Shown here one piece after another: positions 16,568 to 24,758 of a stretch of DNA of 64,000 bases. The stretch is taken from the NCBI GenBank assembly GCA_910585015.1, contig CAJUCT010000001.1:241544-305543 (forward strand), written 5' to 3'. This DNA comes from an uncultured Acetatifactor sp. (lineage in GTDB: Bacteria; Bacillota; Clostridia; Lachnospirales; Lachnospiraceae). The position numbers and the translations under genes were made by a program. The notes below the pieces were generated by a model. The model had not been told where the DNA came from, did no database searches, and saw only the letters and a program-made list of their open reading frames with translations. How positions within the stretch are numbered: the first letter of the stretch is position 1; each line of letters starts with the position of its first letter.

Positions 16568-17875
16568 ATGAGTAAAAAAGCCTATGCAGACAGAAATTTA
16601 AAGTTTGAGACATTGCAGTTACATGTGGGGCAGGAGCAGCCGGACCCGGTGACGGATGCCAGAGCGGTGCCCATCTATCAGACTTCATCCTATGTGTTCC
16701 ACAACAGCGATCATGCGGCGGCACGTTTTGACTTAAGCGCTCCGGGCAATATCTACGGCAGGCTGACCAATCCCACAGAGGATGTGTTTGAGAGGAGGAT
16801 TGCGGCCCTTGAGGGAGGCGTGGCGGCCCTGGCGGTGGGCTCCGGCGCGGCGGCCATTGCCTACACTTTTCAGAATCTGGCACATGCGGGAGAGCATATT
16901 GTGGCGGCCAAGAATATTTACGGGGGTACATACAATCTGTTGGCACACACGCTGTCGGAGTATGGCATCAGCACTACTTTTGTGGATCCTTTCAACTATG
17001 AGGAGGTGGAGAGGGCGATCCGGGACAACACGAAAGTGTTATTTATCGAGACTCTGGGTAATCCCAACTCCGACGTGGTAGACATTGAAAAACTGGCGGG
17101 TATTGCCCATGCGCATCAGATACCGCTGGCTATAGACAATACTTTTGCCACGCCTTATCTGGTACGCCCCATAGAATACGGCGCGGATATAGTAGTTCAT
17201 TCCGCCACCAAATTCATCGGCGGGCACGGAACCACCATCGGCGGCGTGATTGTGGACAGCGGCAGATTTGACTGGGAGGCCAGCGGCAAGTTCCCTTCTC
17301 TGACTCAGCCCAACCCCAGCTACCACGGCGTAAGCTTCACCAAGGCGGTGGGACCGGCGGCCTTTGTGACTAAGATCCGCGCCATTCTGCTGCGTGACAC
17401 AGGAGCCACTCTGTCCCCTTTCCATGCCTTCATTTTCCTGCAGGGCCTGGAGACCCTGTCCCTGCGGGTGGAGCGTCACGTGGAAAACGCGTTGAAAGTG
17501 GCGCAGTACCTGGCGAATCATCCCCAGGTGGAAAAGGTACATCATCCTTCCGTGTCCGATGATCCAAAGCAGCAGGCGCTGTATCGGAAGTATTTTCCCA
17601 ATGGGGGCGGTTCCATATTTACCTTTGAGATCAAGGGGGATGCCCGCAAGGCCAAGGACTTCATAGACAACCTGGAATTGTTCTCTTTGCTGGCCAACGT
17701 GGCGGATGTGAAGAGTCTGGTGATTCATCCGGCATCCACCACCCATTCCCAGCTCAACGAGGAGGAACTGGCAGAGCAGGGCATCAGGCCCAACACGATC
17801 CGTCTGTCCATCGGCACGGAGCATATTGATGATATAATTGAGGATTTGGAGGAGGCATTCAAAGCCGTAAAATAA
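16568..17875 (+). CDS. metY: O-acetylhomoserine sulfhydrylase (Cys/Met metabolism PLP enzyme)
   Basis: A 435-residue PLP enzyme of the Cys/Met metabolism family, making homocysteine from O-acetylhomoserine and sulphide. The N-terminal segment LKFETLQLHVGQEQPDPVTD with AVPIYQTSSYVF is typical of MetY, as is IYGRLTNPTEDVFERRIAAL. The PLP lysine is in VHSATKFIGGHGTTIGG, and the substrate segment LVIHPASTTHSQL is present. Length (430-440) fits MetY better than the 380-residue MetB/MetC types. The start follows AAGCGAGGATCATCCCT. It joins hom and lysC in the methionine branch, though in a separate transcript. Confidence 0.95.
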   Translation: MSKKAYADRNLKFETLQLHVGQEQPDPVTDARAVPIYQTSSYVFHNSDHAAARFDLSAPGNIYGRLTNPTEDVFERRIAALEGGVAALAVGSGAAAIAYTFQNLAHAGEHIVAAKNIYGGTYNLLAHTLSEYGISTTFVDPFNYEEVERAIRDNTKVLFIETLGNPNSDVVDIEKLAGIAHAHQIPLAIDNTFATPYLVRPIEYGADIVVHSATKFIGGHGTTIGGVIVDSGRFDWEASGKFPSLTQPNPSYHGVSFTKAVGPAAFVTKIRAILLRDTGATLSPFHAFIFLQGLETLSLRVERHVENALKVAQYLANHPQVEKVHHPSVSDDPKQQALYRKYFPNGGGSIFTFEIKGDARKAKDFIDNLELFSLLANVADVKSLVIHPASTTHSQLNEEELAEQGIRPNTIRLSIGTEHIDDIIEDLEEAFKAVK

Positions 17876-17915
17876 CATATAAGGAAAATTTTATCAGAAA
17901 AAATAAAAAAAATGT

Positions 17916-17943
17916 TTGCATTTTTCTCAAGCTGTGTTATACT
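17916..17943 (+). promoter_or_regulatory. Promoter of the tRNA-Ala gene
   Basis: TTGCAT and TATACT are separated by 16 bp and end 8 bp before the mature tRNA. Confidence 0.7.
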
Positions 17944-17951
17944 AACCCTAC

Positions 17952-18024
17952 GGGGCATTAGCGCAGCTGGGAGCGCGTCACACTGGCAGTGTGAAGGCCA
18001 CGGGTTCGAGTCCCGTATGCTCCA
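17952..18024 (+). tRNA. tRNA-Ala (GGC)
   Basis: A complete cloverleaf: acceptor GGGGCAT/ATGCTCC with one G-T pair, D-arm GCGC-AGCTGGGA-GCGC, anticodon arm TCACA-CTGGCAG-TGTGA giving anticodon GGC, and T-arm ACGGG-TTCGAGT-CCCGT. Discriminator A is at 18024. Confidence 0.95.
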
Positions 18025-18035
18025 GGATGTTTAAA

Positions 18036-18085
18036 GGTCGCAGAACAGGGTTTTCGCAGGAAAATCAAGGTTTTGCGGCTTTTTA
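18036..18085 (+). terminator. Probable terminator after tRNA-Ala
   Basis: GTCGCAGAAC can pair with GTTTTGCGGC about 23 nt downstream, followed by TTTTTAA. The rest of the gap to 18218 shows no gene; AAACGGAGGAGAAAAAGT forms the next ribosome binding site. Confidence 0.55.
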
Positions 18086-18218
18086 ATCCTGCATTGCCCG
18101 CAGGAAATGTAAGGAAGATGGAATATGAGCTTCACAGCGGCATAATATATAGTCTGCAAAAGAAAAGGCAAGAGGGAACAGGCAGAACTTGAAACGGATG
18201 AAACGGAGGAGAAAAAGT

Positions 18219-21200
18219 ATGAAGAGGTTATTGGCGTTCTTGCTGGCGGCAGTGCTGGTGCTGAGTTGTGGCTTGACGGCTTATGCCACAGGGCTCGGGG
18301 ACACTGTCTCGGGAGGGGATAGTCTGGAGTCCGTGTCGGGAGACAATGCTTTCTATGACGTTGGCAGCGGACTGAGCCCCAGGATTCAGGCGGGGCAGAG
18401 CGGCCAGGTGGACGTGTGTATAGGCGCGGCACTCATTCTGGAGAGTCCGGTGACTTTCACGGTGGAACTGACAGATCCCCGGGGACAGGTCATGAGAGGT
18501 GAGATTGTTCTGGGCGCGGATGAGACCCAGGAGAGGGCCGGCCAGAAGAGCAGGGTGAGTTTCAGCCGGCTTGCGGAGGGCGAGTACACCCTGACAGTGA
18601 CGGCCAAGGGCTTCGCTACATACACACAGACTATATTCGTACAAGACAAGGCATACGCCGTCAATCTTATGACGGGTTTTCTGGGCGGGGTGAATTATGC
18701 GCAGGGGGCAATGCACCCCGGCGTATTGCTGCTTGGCGATGTCAACGGGGACGGAAGGATGGATGGGTCTGACAGGGATGCACTGGTGGATGCCATCGAC
18801 AGAGGAGATTCCGGCACAGCGGGTCTGGTTACGGATTTAAACGGCGACGGCGTGGTAGATCTGGTAGATTTGGAATATTTCGCGAAGGGTTACGATGACT
18901 CCAGAGATATCCAGGCGGGAGTGGAGCGGTTCGTTCCCGTGGAAGCCATACGGCCCATGGAGGGGACCGGCACCAAAGTGGGAGGCGATCTGCAGGGACT
19001 TTTGGAAAACAGGGAGAGTGTCACCTTGACGGCTCTTAAGCCGGACGGGAGCACAGCCGCCATTTCCAGGGATACACCGGTTTCGCTGGAGTTTTACTTT
19101 GCGGAGGCGGGGGAGGTGAACCTTGCCGACGGGATCATAATTGAGACGGGCGGCGACAATCCCATCAGCAACAGCATAATCACAATCGCTTATACGGACG
19201 AAAACGGGGCGGAACAGATAAAGGAGATCCCGGTGGACGACGGGGTGCATTACCTTCTGGTGGATTCCGCCATAAGGGCCGAGCGGGACGGACAGGGCAA
19301 CATCCGTCTGCACCTGGGATCCCAGGTGGCCGTAAAAAAAGTGACGCTGACCATCACAGGGATGCGGAATAACAATAATCTTGCGGAGATCTCCAGGGTG
19401 GAGTTTGTCAACGGCATGGAGGAGAGGATTCCGGATCCTGAGATGGATATACCGCAGAAGCTGGAGGCGGAGGCGGGAAACAAGATCATTCATCTGACCT
19501 GGGAACCCTGCGTCAATATCACAGGCTATGAGGTACTGGTAAAGCAGGGGGACAGCCAGGAGACCGTGATGGTCACAGGCAATGCCCTGGACATCACCTC
19601 CTTTGGCGGCAAAGAGTTGACCAATTATCTGGAGTACCGGATCCGTGTGCAGTCCGTCAACGGCACTTGGCGCAGCGGGTACGGCGACGAGGTGACGGCG
19701 GTGCCCCTGCCAAGCGGCAAGCCGGATAAGCCGGACAATGTGTCTGCAAAGGGACAGTACCAGAGCGTGGTGGTGTCCTGGAAGAATATGAAGGACACTG
19801 TGACCTACAATCTGTATTATAAGGAGAGTACTGCGGGAGAGTACCAGAAGATAGAGGGGATCAAGGAGAACAGTTACATCATCAGGAACCTTAAGGACCT
19901 GACAGAGTACACGGTATATGTGACGGGGGTCAACGAGTTCGGTGAGAGCGGTCCCTCCCTGTCCGCGGCGGCCACCACCACGGACAGCAACCCTGCGGTC
20001 ATGCCGAAATATAACCTGATCAACGTGGGTAATCCGGGGGAAAAGGGTGCGCATATCGTCAGCGCGGCCATGAGCGCCACAATGCAGAACAGCCCTCTGG
20101 ACACCCAGTCCGGCACGGCCTGGGGCACGGTGGACCATGATCCTGCGTCCTACTATTTTGCCAACACCTGGGATGTGGGAGGCTTTAACCCCATGGGCGC
20201 CAAACACGGGCTTATATATGAGTTTGATCAGGCATACAAGCTGGATACTTTCGCTTTTTACGATATGACTTCCCAGGATACGGGATATTCCTATGCCAAA
20301 GTGCGGTACTGGGACGAGAATGGTACACAGACGGATGTGGCCGGTGTCTCCCTGCAGAGAAAGACGGACGCGGGCGGCAGGACTTACTATGTGATAAAGC
20401 TGCCCCAGGCCGTAAACGCCAAGAAGATACAGTTCGGCATCGCTCGTTACTCGGCATCGGGAACCATCTCCGTCGCTGAGGTATATTTCTACTATTATGA
20501 CACATTGATGGATGATATCATGTCCCTGTACCAGGACGACCTGCACACAGTGCTCAGACCGGAAGTGACCCAGGCGGATATAGATGCCCTGCGGACCCGG
20601 ATCAACACGGTGGATCCGGTCAGCGGTGAGTACCATCCCGACCGTGAACTGCTGGAGCGGGAATTGCAGACGGCGGAGGCCATCCTGCGGGACGGCAGAC
20701 TGAATGCCTCGGTGAGGGTTCACAGCGGGATCACCACCAAGGACGTGGGCAGAGGGTTTGGCGGTCTGAACGCATGGCAGCCTCTGGGTGTGGTGGCGGC
20801 GGCCCAGGAAGAGATCATGGTTTATGTGGGCCACAGCAGCAAGAAAACCGGGGATGACGCCAACCTCCAGCTCGTGTCCACCCAGTACCATTCTGAGGCG
20901 GCGGGCGTGAGCACAGTGGTGGCTACGCTGAAAGTGGGCGCAAACAAGATAACCGTTCCCAAGATCGGAAGCACCACGGGCATAGAGTCCGGCGGTGCGC
21001 TGTATGTGCAGTACACAGGCAACGGCAGCGATGGCCAGTACGCGGTGCGGGTCAGCGGCGGCACACAGGTCCCGCGCCTGGATCTGTATCAGGTGACGGA
21101 GGAGAGCGAACGGCTGGCGAGAGCCAAGACATACGTGGAGGAACTGGAAGCCTTTGTGGCACAGATGGAGACCGTCCACGGGGAAGTTCACGGTAATTCA

Positions 21201-23405
21201 CAGAACAGCCAGGTGAAGTACGCCTACAGCGAGACTGACTGTATCCTGGGAGCATCCGATATTCTGCTGGACACCATGATGCTCTCGCTCCCCGCGAAGC
21301 AGATTTTAGGCGGCGCAGGCAGCGGTACCACCGAGCAGAAGGCACAGATAATTTTAAATTCCATGCAGGCCATGGAGGATATGATGTATCTGTTCTACCA
21401 GCACAAGGGATTAAACGCGGCAGCGCCTGAGGAGTCGGACCAGATTCCTAAGGGGCACCTGAACATCCGTTATCAGAGAATGTTCTCGGGAGCATTCATG
21501 TATGCTTCCGGCAACCACATCGGTATCGAGTGGGGGTCCGCTCCGGGAATGGTGAGCGCGGTGCCCGTGACGGCTGACAGTGAGGGCAGATATGAGAGCG
21601 GGGCTTACTTTGGCTGGGGCATTGCCCATGAGATCGGTCATTGTATCAACCAGGGCGCGTATGCCATAGCCGAGATCACCAACAATTATTTTGCGGTGCT
21701 GGCCCAGGCCAGGGACAATAACGGAAGTGTCAGGTTCCAGTACGATAATATATACAAAAAAGTTACATCAGGGTCAAAGGGCATGGCTTCCAATGTATTT
21801 ACCCAGCTTGGCATGTACTGGCAGCTTCACCTGGCATACGACAGAGGCTACAATTATAAAACATATGCGGATTACACCCAGCAGCTCGACAATCTGTTCT
21901 TTGCCAGAGTGGACACCTATGCCAGAAATGCGGCAAAGGCACCTGCGCCGGGCAACATAGCGCTGACTTTGGCGGGAGACCGGGACCAGGTTCTGATGCG
22001 TCTGTCCTGTGCGGCGGCAAAGAAAAATATTTTGACATTCTTTGAGCGGTGGGGCATGACCCCGGATGAGGAGACCCGCAGGTACGCGGGCCAGTTCCCT
22101 GAGGAAACCAGAGCCATCTACTATGCCAATGATGATGCGCGTGTATACAGCCTGCAGGGCGGTGTAAGTTCTTTGAGCGGCACAGAGGAAGCCGTGGGAG
22201 ATAACGTCACGGCCTCTGTACATGCGGGAAGACCCAATCAGGTGGATATTGCTCTGGGGTCCAAGAACATTCCGCAGGCGGATGTGCTGGGATATGAGAT
22301 CGTGAGATGTATGATCAGCGGCGGGGAGACCGTGAAGGAGGCGGTGGGATTCACTACGGGCACTTCCTTCAGCGACACGGTTCCCGTCAACAACAGGGTG
22401 GTCTGGTACGAGGTGAGAGTCGTTGACAAGTACTTAAACTACTCTGCGCCCAAGACTCTGGAACCTGTCAAGATCGGGGATGACGGAAGTCTGGATAAGT
22501 CATTCTGGACCGTCAGCACACAGAACCTGACGGCCACGGGACAGACCCAGGGTGAGGGAACGGACAATTCTCCCTGCGAGCCGGAGGCGGAGAACCCGGC
22601 GGATAAAATGATTGACAATGACACGGGGACTGTCTATACGGCCACTGCGGACGGCCAGGCTCAGATTATCATGGAGTTTAACAGGACTTCCACGGTAACA
22701 GGGCTGAAGTATACCGCCGTGAGCGGGATTACCGGCGCAGGTTACGAGGTGCAGGCATGCTGCGAAGGCAGCTGGACCAAGGTGGCAGAGGGAAGTCTGG
22801 ACGCATCCGGCACGGGAAGTATCTATTTCTCCAACGGCGCCCAGGAATATGTGAGTACCTATGCGGCCACTGCCGTGAAACTGATTTTGACAACCGCCGC
22901 TGGCAGTCAGGTGTCCATAGCGGAACTGGATGTGCTGGGCGCCACAGGGGACAACGTGGACTTCAGGCGGACGGACAGCGGCGAGGTGGTGATTGGCCGT
23001 CTGGCTTCGGCCTATAAGTACGGAGACAAGGATACGGACGTGATTCCGGAAGGTTCCATTGTCTTTACCGGATCCTATAAGGGGAACCCTGCTTATAATG
23101 TGCTGATTCTGTATGACCAGGACGGCAATATCGTGGGCGGAATCAATGACGCGGGAGAGCTGCAGGCGCAGCAGGTACTGCTGGCGGAAGTGCCGGCGGA
23201 GGGCGATATCAAGAATGTGTGGGACGGTACATGGATTTACTGGATAGAACCCGGACAGCAGACAGATCTCACCGGATTGACCAGGGTGCGGGCGGAGTTG
23301 TACCGTGTCAACGATGCAGTGACAAACGAGGGACAGAGGCTTGTCAGCGACTCTCTGTTTGAGAACATGCCGGCTACGCTGCCGAATATCGAGCTTGGCG
23401 AGTGA
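18219..23405 (+). CDS. Large secreted M60-like (mucin-type) metallopeptidase with dockerin and Fn3 domains
   Basis: About 1728 residues. A signal peptide (MKRLLAFLLAAVLVLSCGLT) is followed by a beta-sandwich resembling carboxypeptidase-regulatory domains. A type I dockerin lies at about 172-226, with both calcium loops (DVNGDGRMDGSD and DLNGDGVVDLVD). Two fibronectin III domains lie at about 415-590 (KIIHLTWEPCVNITGYEVLV; VVVSWKNMKDTVTYNLYYKE), then an F5/8-type sugar-binding-like domain at about 605-760. The M60-like catalytic domain has zinc motif HEIGH at about 1137-1141 and downstream Glu in AIAEITNNYF. A second F5/8-like domain lies near 1465-1590. M60-like enzymes cleave mucin-type glycoproteins. 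The ATG at 18219 has GGAGGAG upstream and opens the signal peptide. No LPXTG anchor is seen; attachment is probably through the dockerin and the cohesin-like protein encoded next. Confidence 0.92.
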   Translation: MKRLLAFLLAAVLVLSCGLTAYATGLGDTVSGGDSLESVSGDNAFYDVGSGLSPRIQAGQSGQVDVCIGAALILESPVTFTVELTDPRGQVMRGEIVLGADETQERAGQKSRVSFSRLAEGEYTLTVTAKGFATYTQTIFVQDKAYAVNLMTGFLGGVNYAQGAMHPGVLLLGDVNGDGRMDGSDRDALVDAIDRGDSGTAGLVTDLNGDGVVDLVDLEYFAKGYDDSRDIQAGVERFVPVEAIRPMEGTGTKVGGDLQGLLENRESVTLTALKPDGSTAAISRDTPVSLEFYFAEAGEVNLADGIIIETGGDNPISNSIITIAYTDENGAEQIKEIPVDDGVHYLLVDSAIRAERDGQGNIRLHLGSQVAVKKVTLTITGMRNNNNLAEISRVEFVNGMEERIPDPEMDIPQKLEAEAGNKIIHLTWEPCVNITGYEVLVKQGDSQETVMVTGNALDITSFGGKELTNYLEYRIRVQSVNGTWRSGYGDEVTAVPLPSGKPDKPDNVSAKGQYQSVVVSWKNMKDTVTYNLYYKESTAGEYQKIEGIKENSYIIRNLKDLTEYTVYVTGVNEFGESGPSLSAAATTTDSNPAVMPKYNLINVGNPGEKGAHIVSAAMSATMQNSPLDTQSGTAWGTVDHDPASYYFANTWDVGGFNPMGAKHGLIYEFDQAYKLDTFAFYDMTSQDTGYSYAKVRYWDENGTQTDVAGVSLQRKTDAGGRTYYVIKLPQAVNAKKIQFGIARYSASGTISVAEVYFYYYDTLMDDIMSLYQDDLHTVLRPEVTQADIDALRTRINTVDPVSGEYHPDRELLERELQTAEAILRDGRLNASVRVHSGITTKDVGRGFGGLNAWQPLGVVAAAQEEIMVYVGHSSKKTGDDANLQLVSTQYHSEAAGVSTVVATLKVGANKITVPKIGSTTGIESGGALYVQYTGNGSDGQYAVRVSGGTQVPRLDLYQVTEESERLARAKTYVEELEAFVAQMETVHGEVHGNSQNSQVKYAYSETDCILGASDILLDTMMLSLPAKQILGGAGSGTTEQKAQIILNSMQAMEDMMYLFYQHKGLNAAAPEESDQIPKGHLNIRYQRMFSGAFMYASGNHIGIEWGSAPGMVSAVPVTADSEGRYESGAYFGWGIAHEIGHCINQGAYAIAEITNNYFAVLAQARDNNGSVRFQYDNIYKKVTSGSKGMASNVFTQLGMYWQLHLAYDRGYNYKTYADYTQQLDNLFFARVDTYARNAAKAPAPGNIALTLAGDRDQVLMRLSCAAAKKNILTFFERWGMTPDEETRRYAGQFPEETRAIYYANDDARVYSLQGGVSSLSGTEEAVGDNVTASVHAGRPNQVDIALGSKNIPQADVLGYEIVRCMISGGETVKEAVGFTTGTSFSDTVPVNNRVVWYEVRVVDKYLNYSAPKTLEPVKIGDDGSLDKSFWTVSTQNLTATGQTQGEGTDNSPCEPEAENPADKMIDNDTGTVYTATADGQAQIIMEFNRTSTVTGLKYTAVSGITGAGYEVQACCEGSWTKVAEGSLDASGTGSIYFSNGAQEYVSTYAATAVKLILTTAAGSQVSIAELDVLGATGDNVDFRRTDSGEVVIGRLASAYKYGDKDTDVIPEGSIVFTGSYKGNPAYNVLILYDQDGNIVGGINDAGELQAQQVLLAEVPAEGDIKNVWDGTWIYWIEPGQQTDLTGLTRVRAELYRVNDAVTNEGQRLVSDSLFENMPATLPNIELGE

Positions 23406-23496
23406 TAACAAAAGCGTGAGTCGGGTAAAAGGGCAGATTTTCCTGCCAGCGAGTATAAAATGTATGTGCAGTAATAGCGCACAGATAGGAACTGTC

Positions 23497-24483
23497 ATGA
23501 GAAAACATATATGTAACATAATGATTGCTTTCCTGCTGCTGGCTCTGCTGCAGCCCCTGCGGGCCCTGGCGGCCAGCGGGGACGGGCTGCGGCTGGACCA
23601 GGGAGGAACGGTTACGGTCGTCTCTCAACATGCGGCTAAAGAAGAGGTTTCCTCCCTGTGTTTCAGTCTTTCAGTGGAGTCGGCAAACGCCGCCAGGGTG
23701 GAATTTGAGTTTGAGGACAGCAGGGCAAAAATAAAGGACTTCCGCTACGACCAGGCCACCGGGAGCCTGAAAGTCTATCTGGCAGGGACAGAAGCGCTGT
23801 TTGCGGAGGGCATGGACGCTTTGGCTGTGGGAAAGATCAAAGTGCTGGACGGCAGCGGCAATGAAGTGACTGCCACGGTCAGCGCCGTAGAAAATTCTTT
23901 GCAGTATGTGTACGGCACGGAGGTAAAGACCATGCAGGGCGCTGAACTTCCGGACGCGGTGCAGATCGGTCCGGCTGCAGTGCAGCCCCAGCCGCCGTCG
24001 GAGCCTCAACCCCCATCGGAGCCTCAACCGCCAGCGCAGCCCCAGCCGCCGGCGCAGCCCCAGGTTCCTGTGGCCACGCAGGCTCCGATGGTGCTTCCAA
24101 CGGCTCCTCCCCAGCTTCCGGTGGCACAGCCTACGGCGCGGCCCACGCTGCCGCCCAGGGCTACCGCAACCCCCAGGCCAACGGAAGCCCCCGACAGTTC
24201 AATGGAGAGTTCTCAGCCACCGGAAAGCGAGTCCCGGCAGCCGGAGGAGGACCCTTCGGAGGATGTGCCAGTGTTGGATGAAGATATCTCTCTTCCTTCC
24301 TCCCTGCCCGGCGACGGGAACGACAGCCAGACATCGGATGATGACTCCGAGGGAGTCAACATATTCGTGGTGATTGCGGTGGTTGTTGTACTGGTTGTTG
24401 TTGTCATAGAGGTGATGGCCTTTGTGGTGTTGAAAAAGCCTCGTGACTCCGACCGCGGAAGAAGAAGAGGAAGCAATAACTGA
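23497..24483 (+). CDS. Membrane-anchored surface protein with cohesin-like domain and Pro-rich stalk
   Basis: A 328-residue protein. A signal peptide (ICNIMIAFLLLALLQPLRALA) is followed by a beta-sandwich at about 25-150 with cohesin-like strand patterns (VSSLCFSLSVESANAARVEF, GSLKVYLAGTEALF, ALAVGKIKVLDGSGN). A stalk at about 160-285 is rich in Pro, Gln, Thr and Ser and includes PQPPSEPQPPSEPQPPAQP repeats. One membrane helix (about 291-313) and a basic tail (RDSDRGRRRG) end the protein. This is the layout of an anchoring scaffoldin. Because it follows the dockerin-bearing peptidase by 91 bp with no promoter or terminator seen between them, I infer it tethers that enzyme to the cell. The cohesin assignment is by pattern only. 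Confidence 0.7.
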   Translation: MRKHICNIMIAFLLLALLQPLRALAASGDGLRLDQGGTVTVVSQHAAKEEVSSLCFSLSVESANAARVEFEFEDSRAKIKDFRYDQATGSLKVYLAGTEALFAEGMDALAVGKIKVLDGSGNEVTATVSAVENSLQYVYGTEVKTMQGAELPDAVQIGPAAVQPQPPSEPQPPSEPQPPAQPQPPAQPQVPVATQAPMVLPTAPPQLPVAQPTARPTLPPRATATPRPTEAPDSSMESSQPPESESRQPEEDPSEDVPVLDEDISLPSSLPGDGNDSQTSDDDSEGVNIFVVIAVVVVLVVVVIEVMAFVVLKKPRDSDRGRRRGSNN

Positions 24484-24514
24484 AATTGAATTATGCACGG
24501 GAAAATAAAGGAAT

Positions 24515-24549
24515 GCCTGTCGTATGGGAAACCATGCGGCAGGTTTTTT
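24515..24549 (+). terminator. Terminator of the peptidase/scaffold operon
   Basis: GCCTGTCGTATGG pairs with CCATGCGGCAGG across GAAA and is followed by TTTTTT. Confidence 0.93.
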
Positions 24550-24641
24550 GCGCGGCAGGACCTGTTTGGCAGACCTTACGGCGGGGTGAAAGAAAATAAT
24601 ATACAAATGAAAGCATTAAAAGACTGTGATGCGTACAGGTC

Positions 24642-24699
24642 AGCAATATTTGTTAAATAAAAAGCAATATTTGATTAGTATTAATTCTCAACATAATAT
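24642..24699 (+). promoter_or_regulatory. Putative xylanase promoter with tandem operator-like repeats
   Basis: AGCAATATTTG occurs at 24642-24652 and again at 24663-24673, exactly 21 bp apart (two helical turns). The second copy overlaps a possible -35 (TTGATT), with TAATAT 17 bp further on. The spacing suggests binding by a dimeric regulator. Confidence 0.5.
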
Positions 24700-24758
24700 A
24701 TACTGTATATGTGGGGTATTACATTTGTTTGAAAAACTATTATAGAGGAGGTACTAAA

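Noticed and set aside
24001..24240. Proline-rich tandem repeats in the cohesin-like gene considered as a DNA repeat array
   Set aside because: They are in frame and encode the stalk of the surface protein; the repeat is a protein linker.
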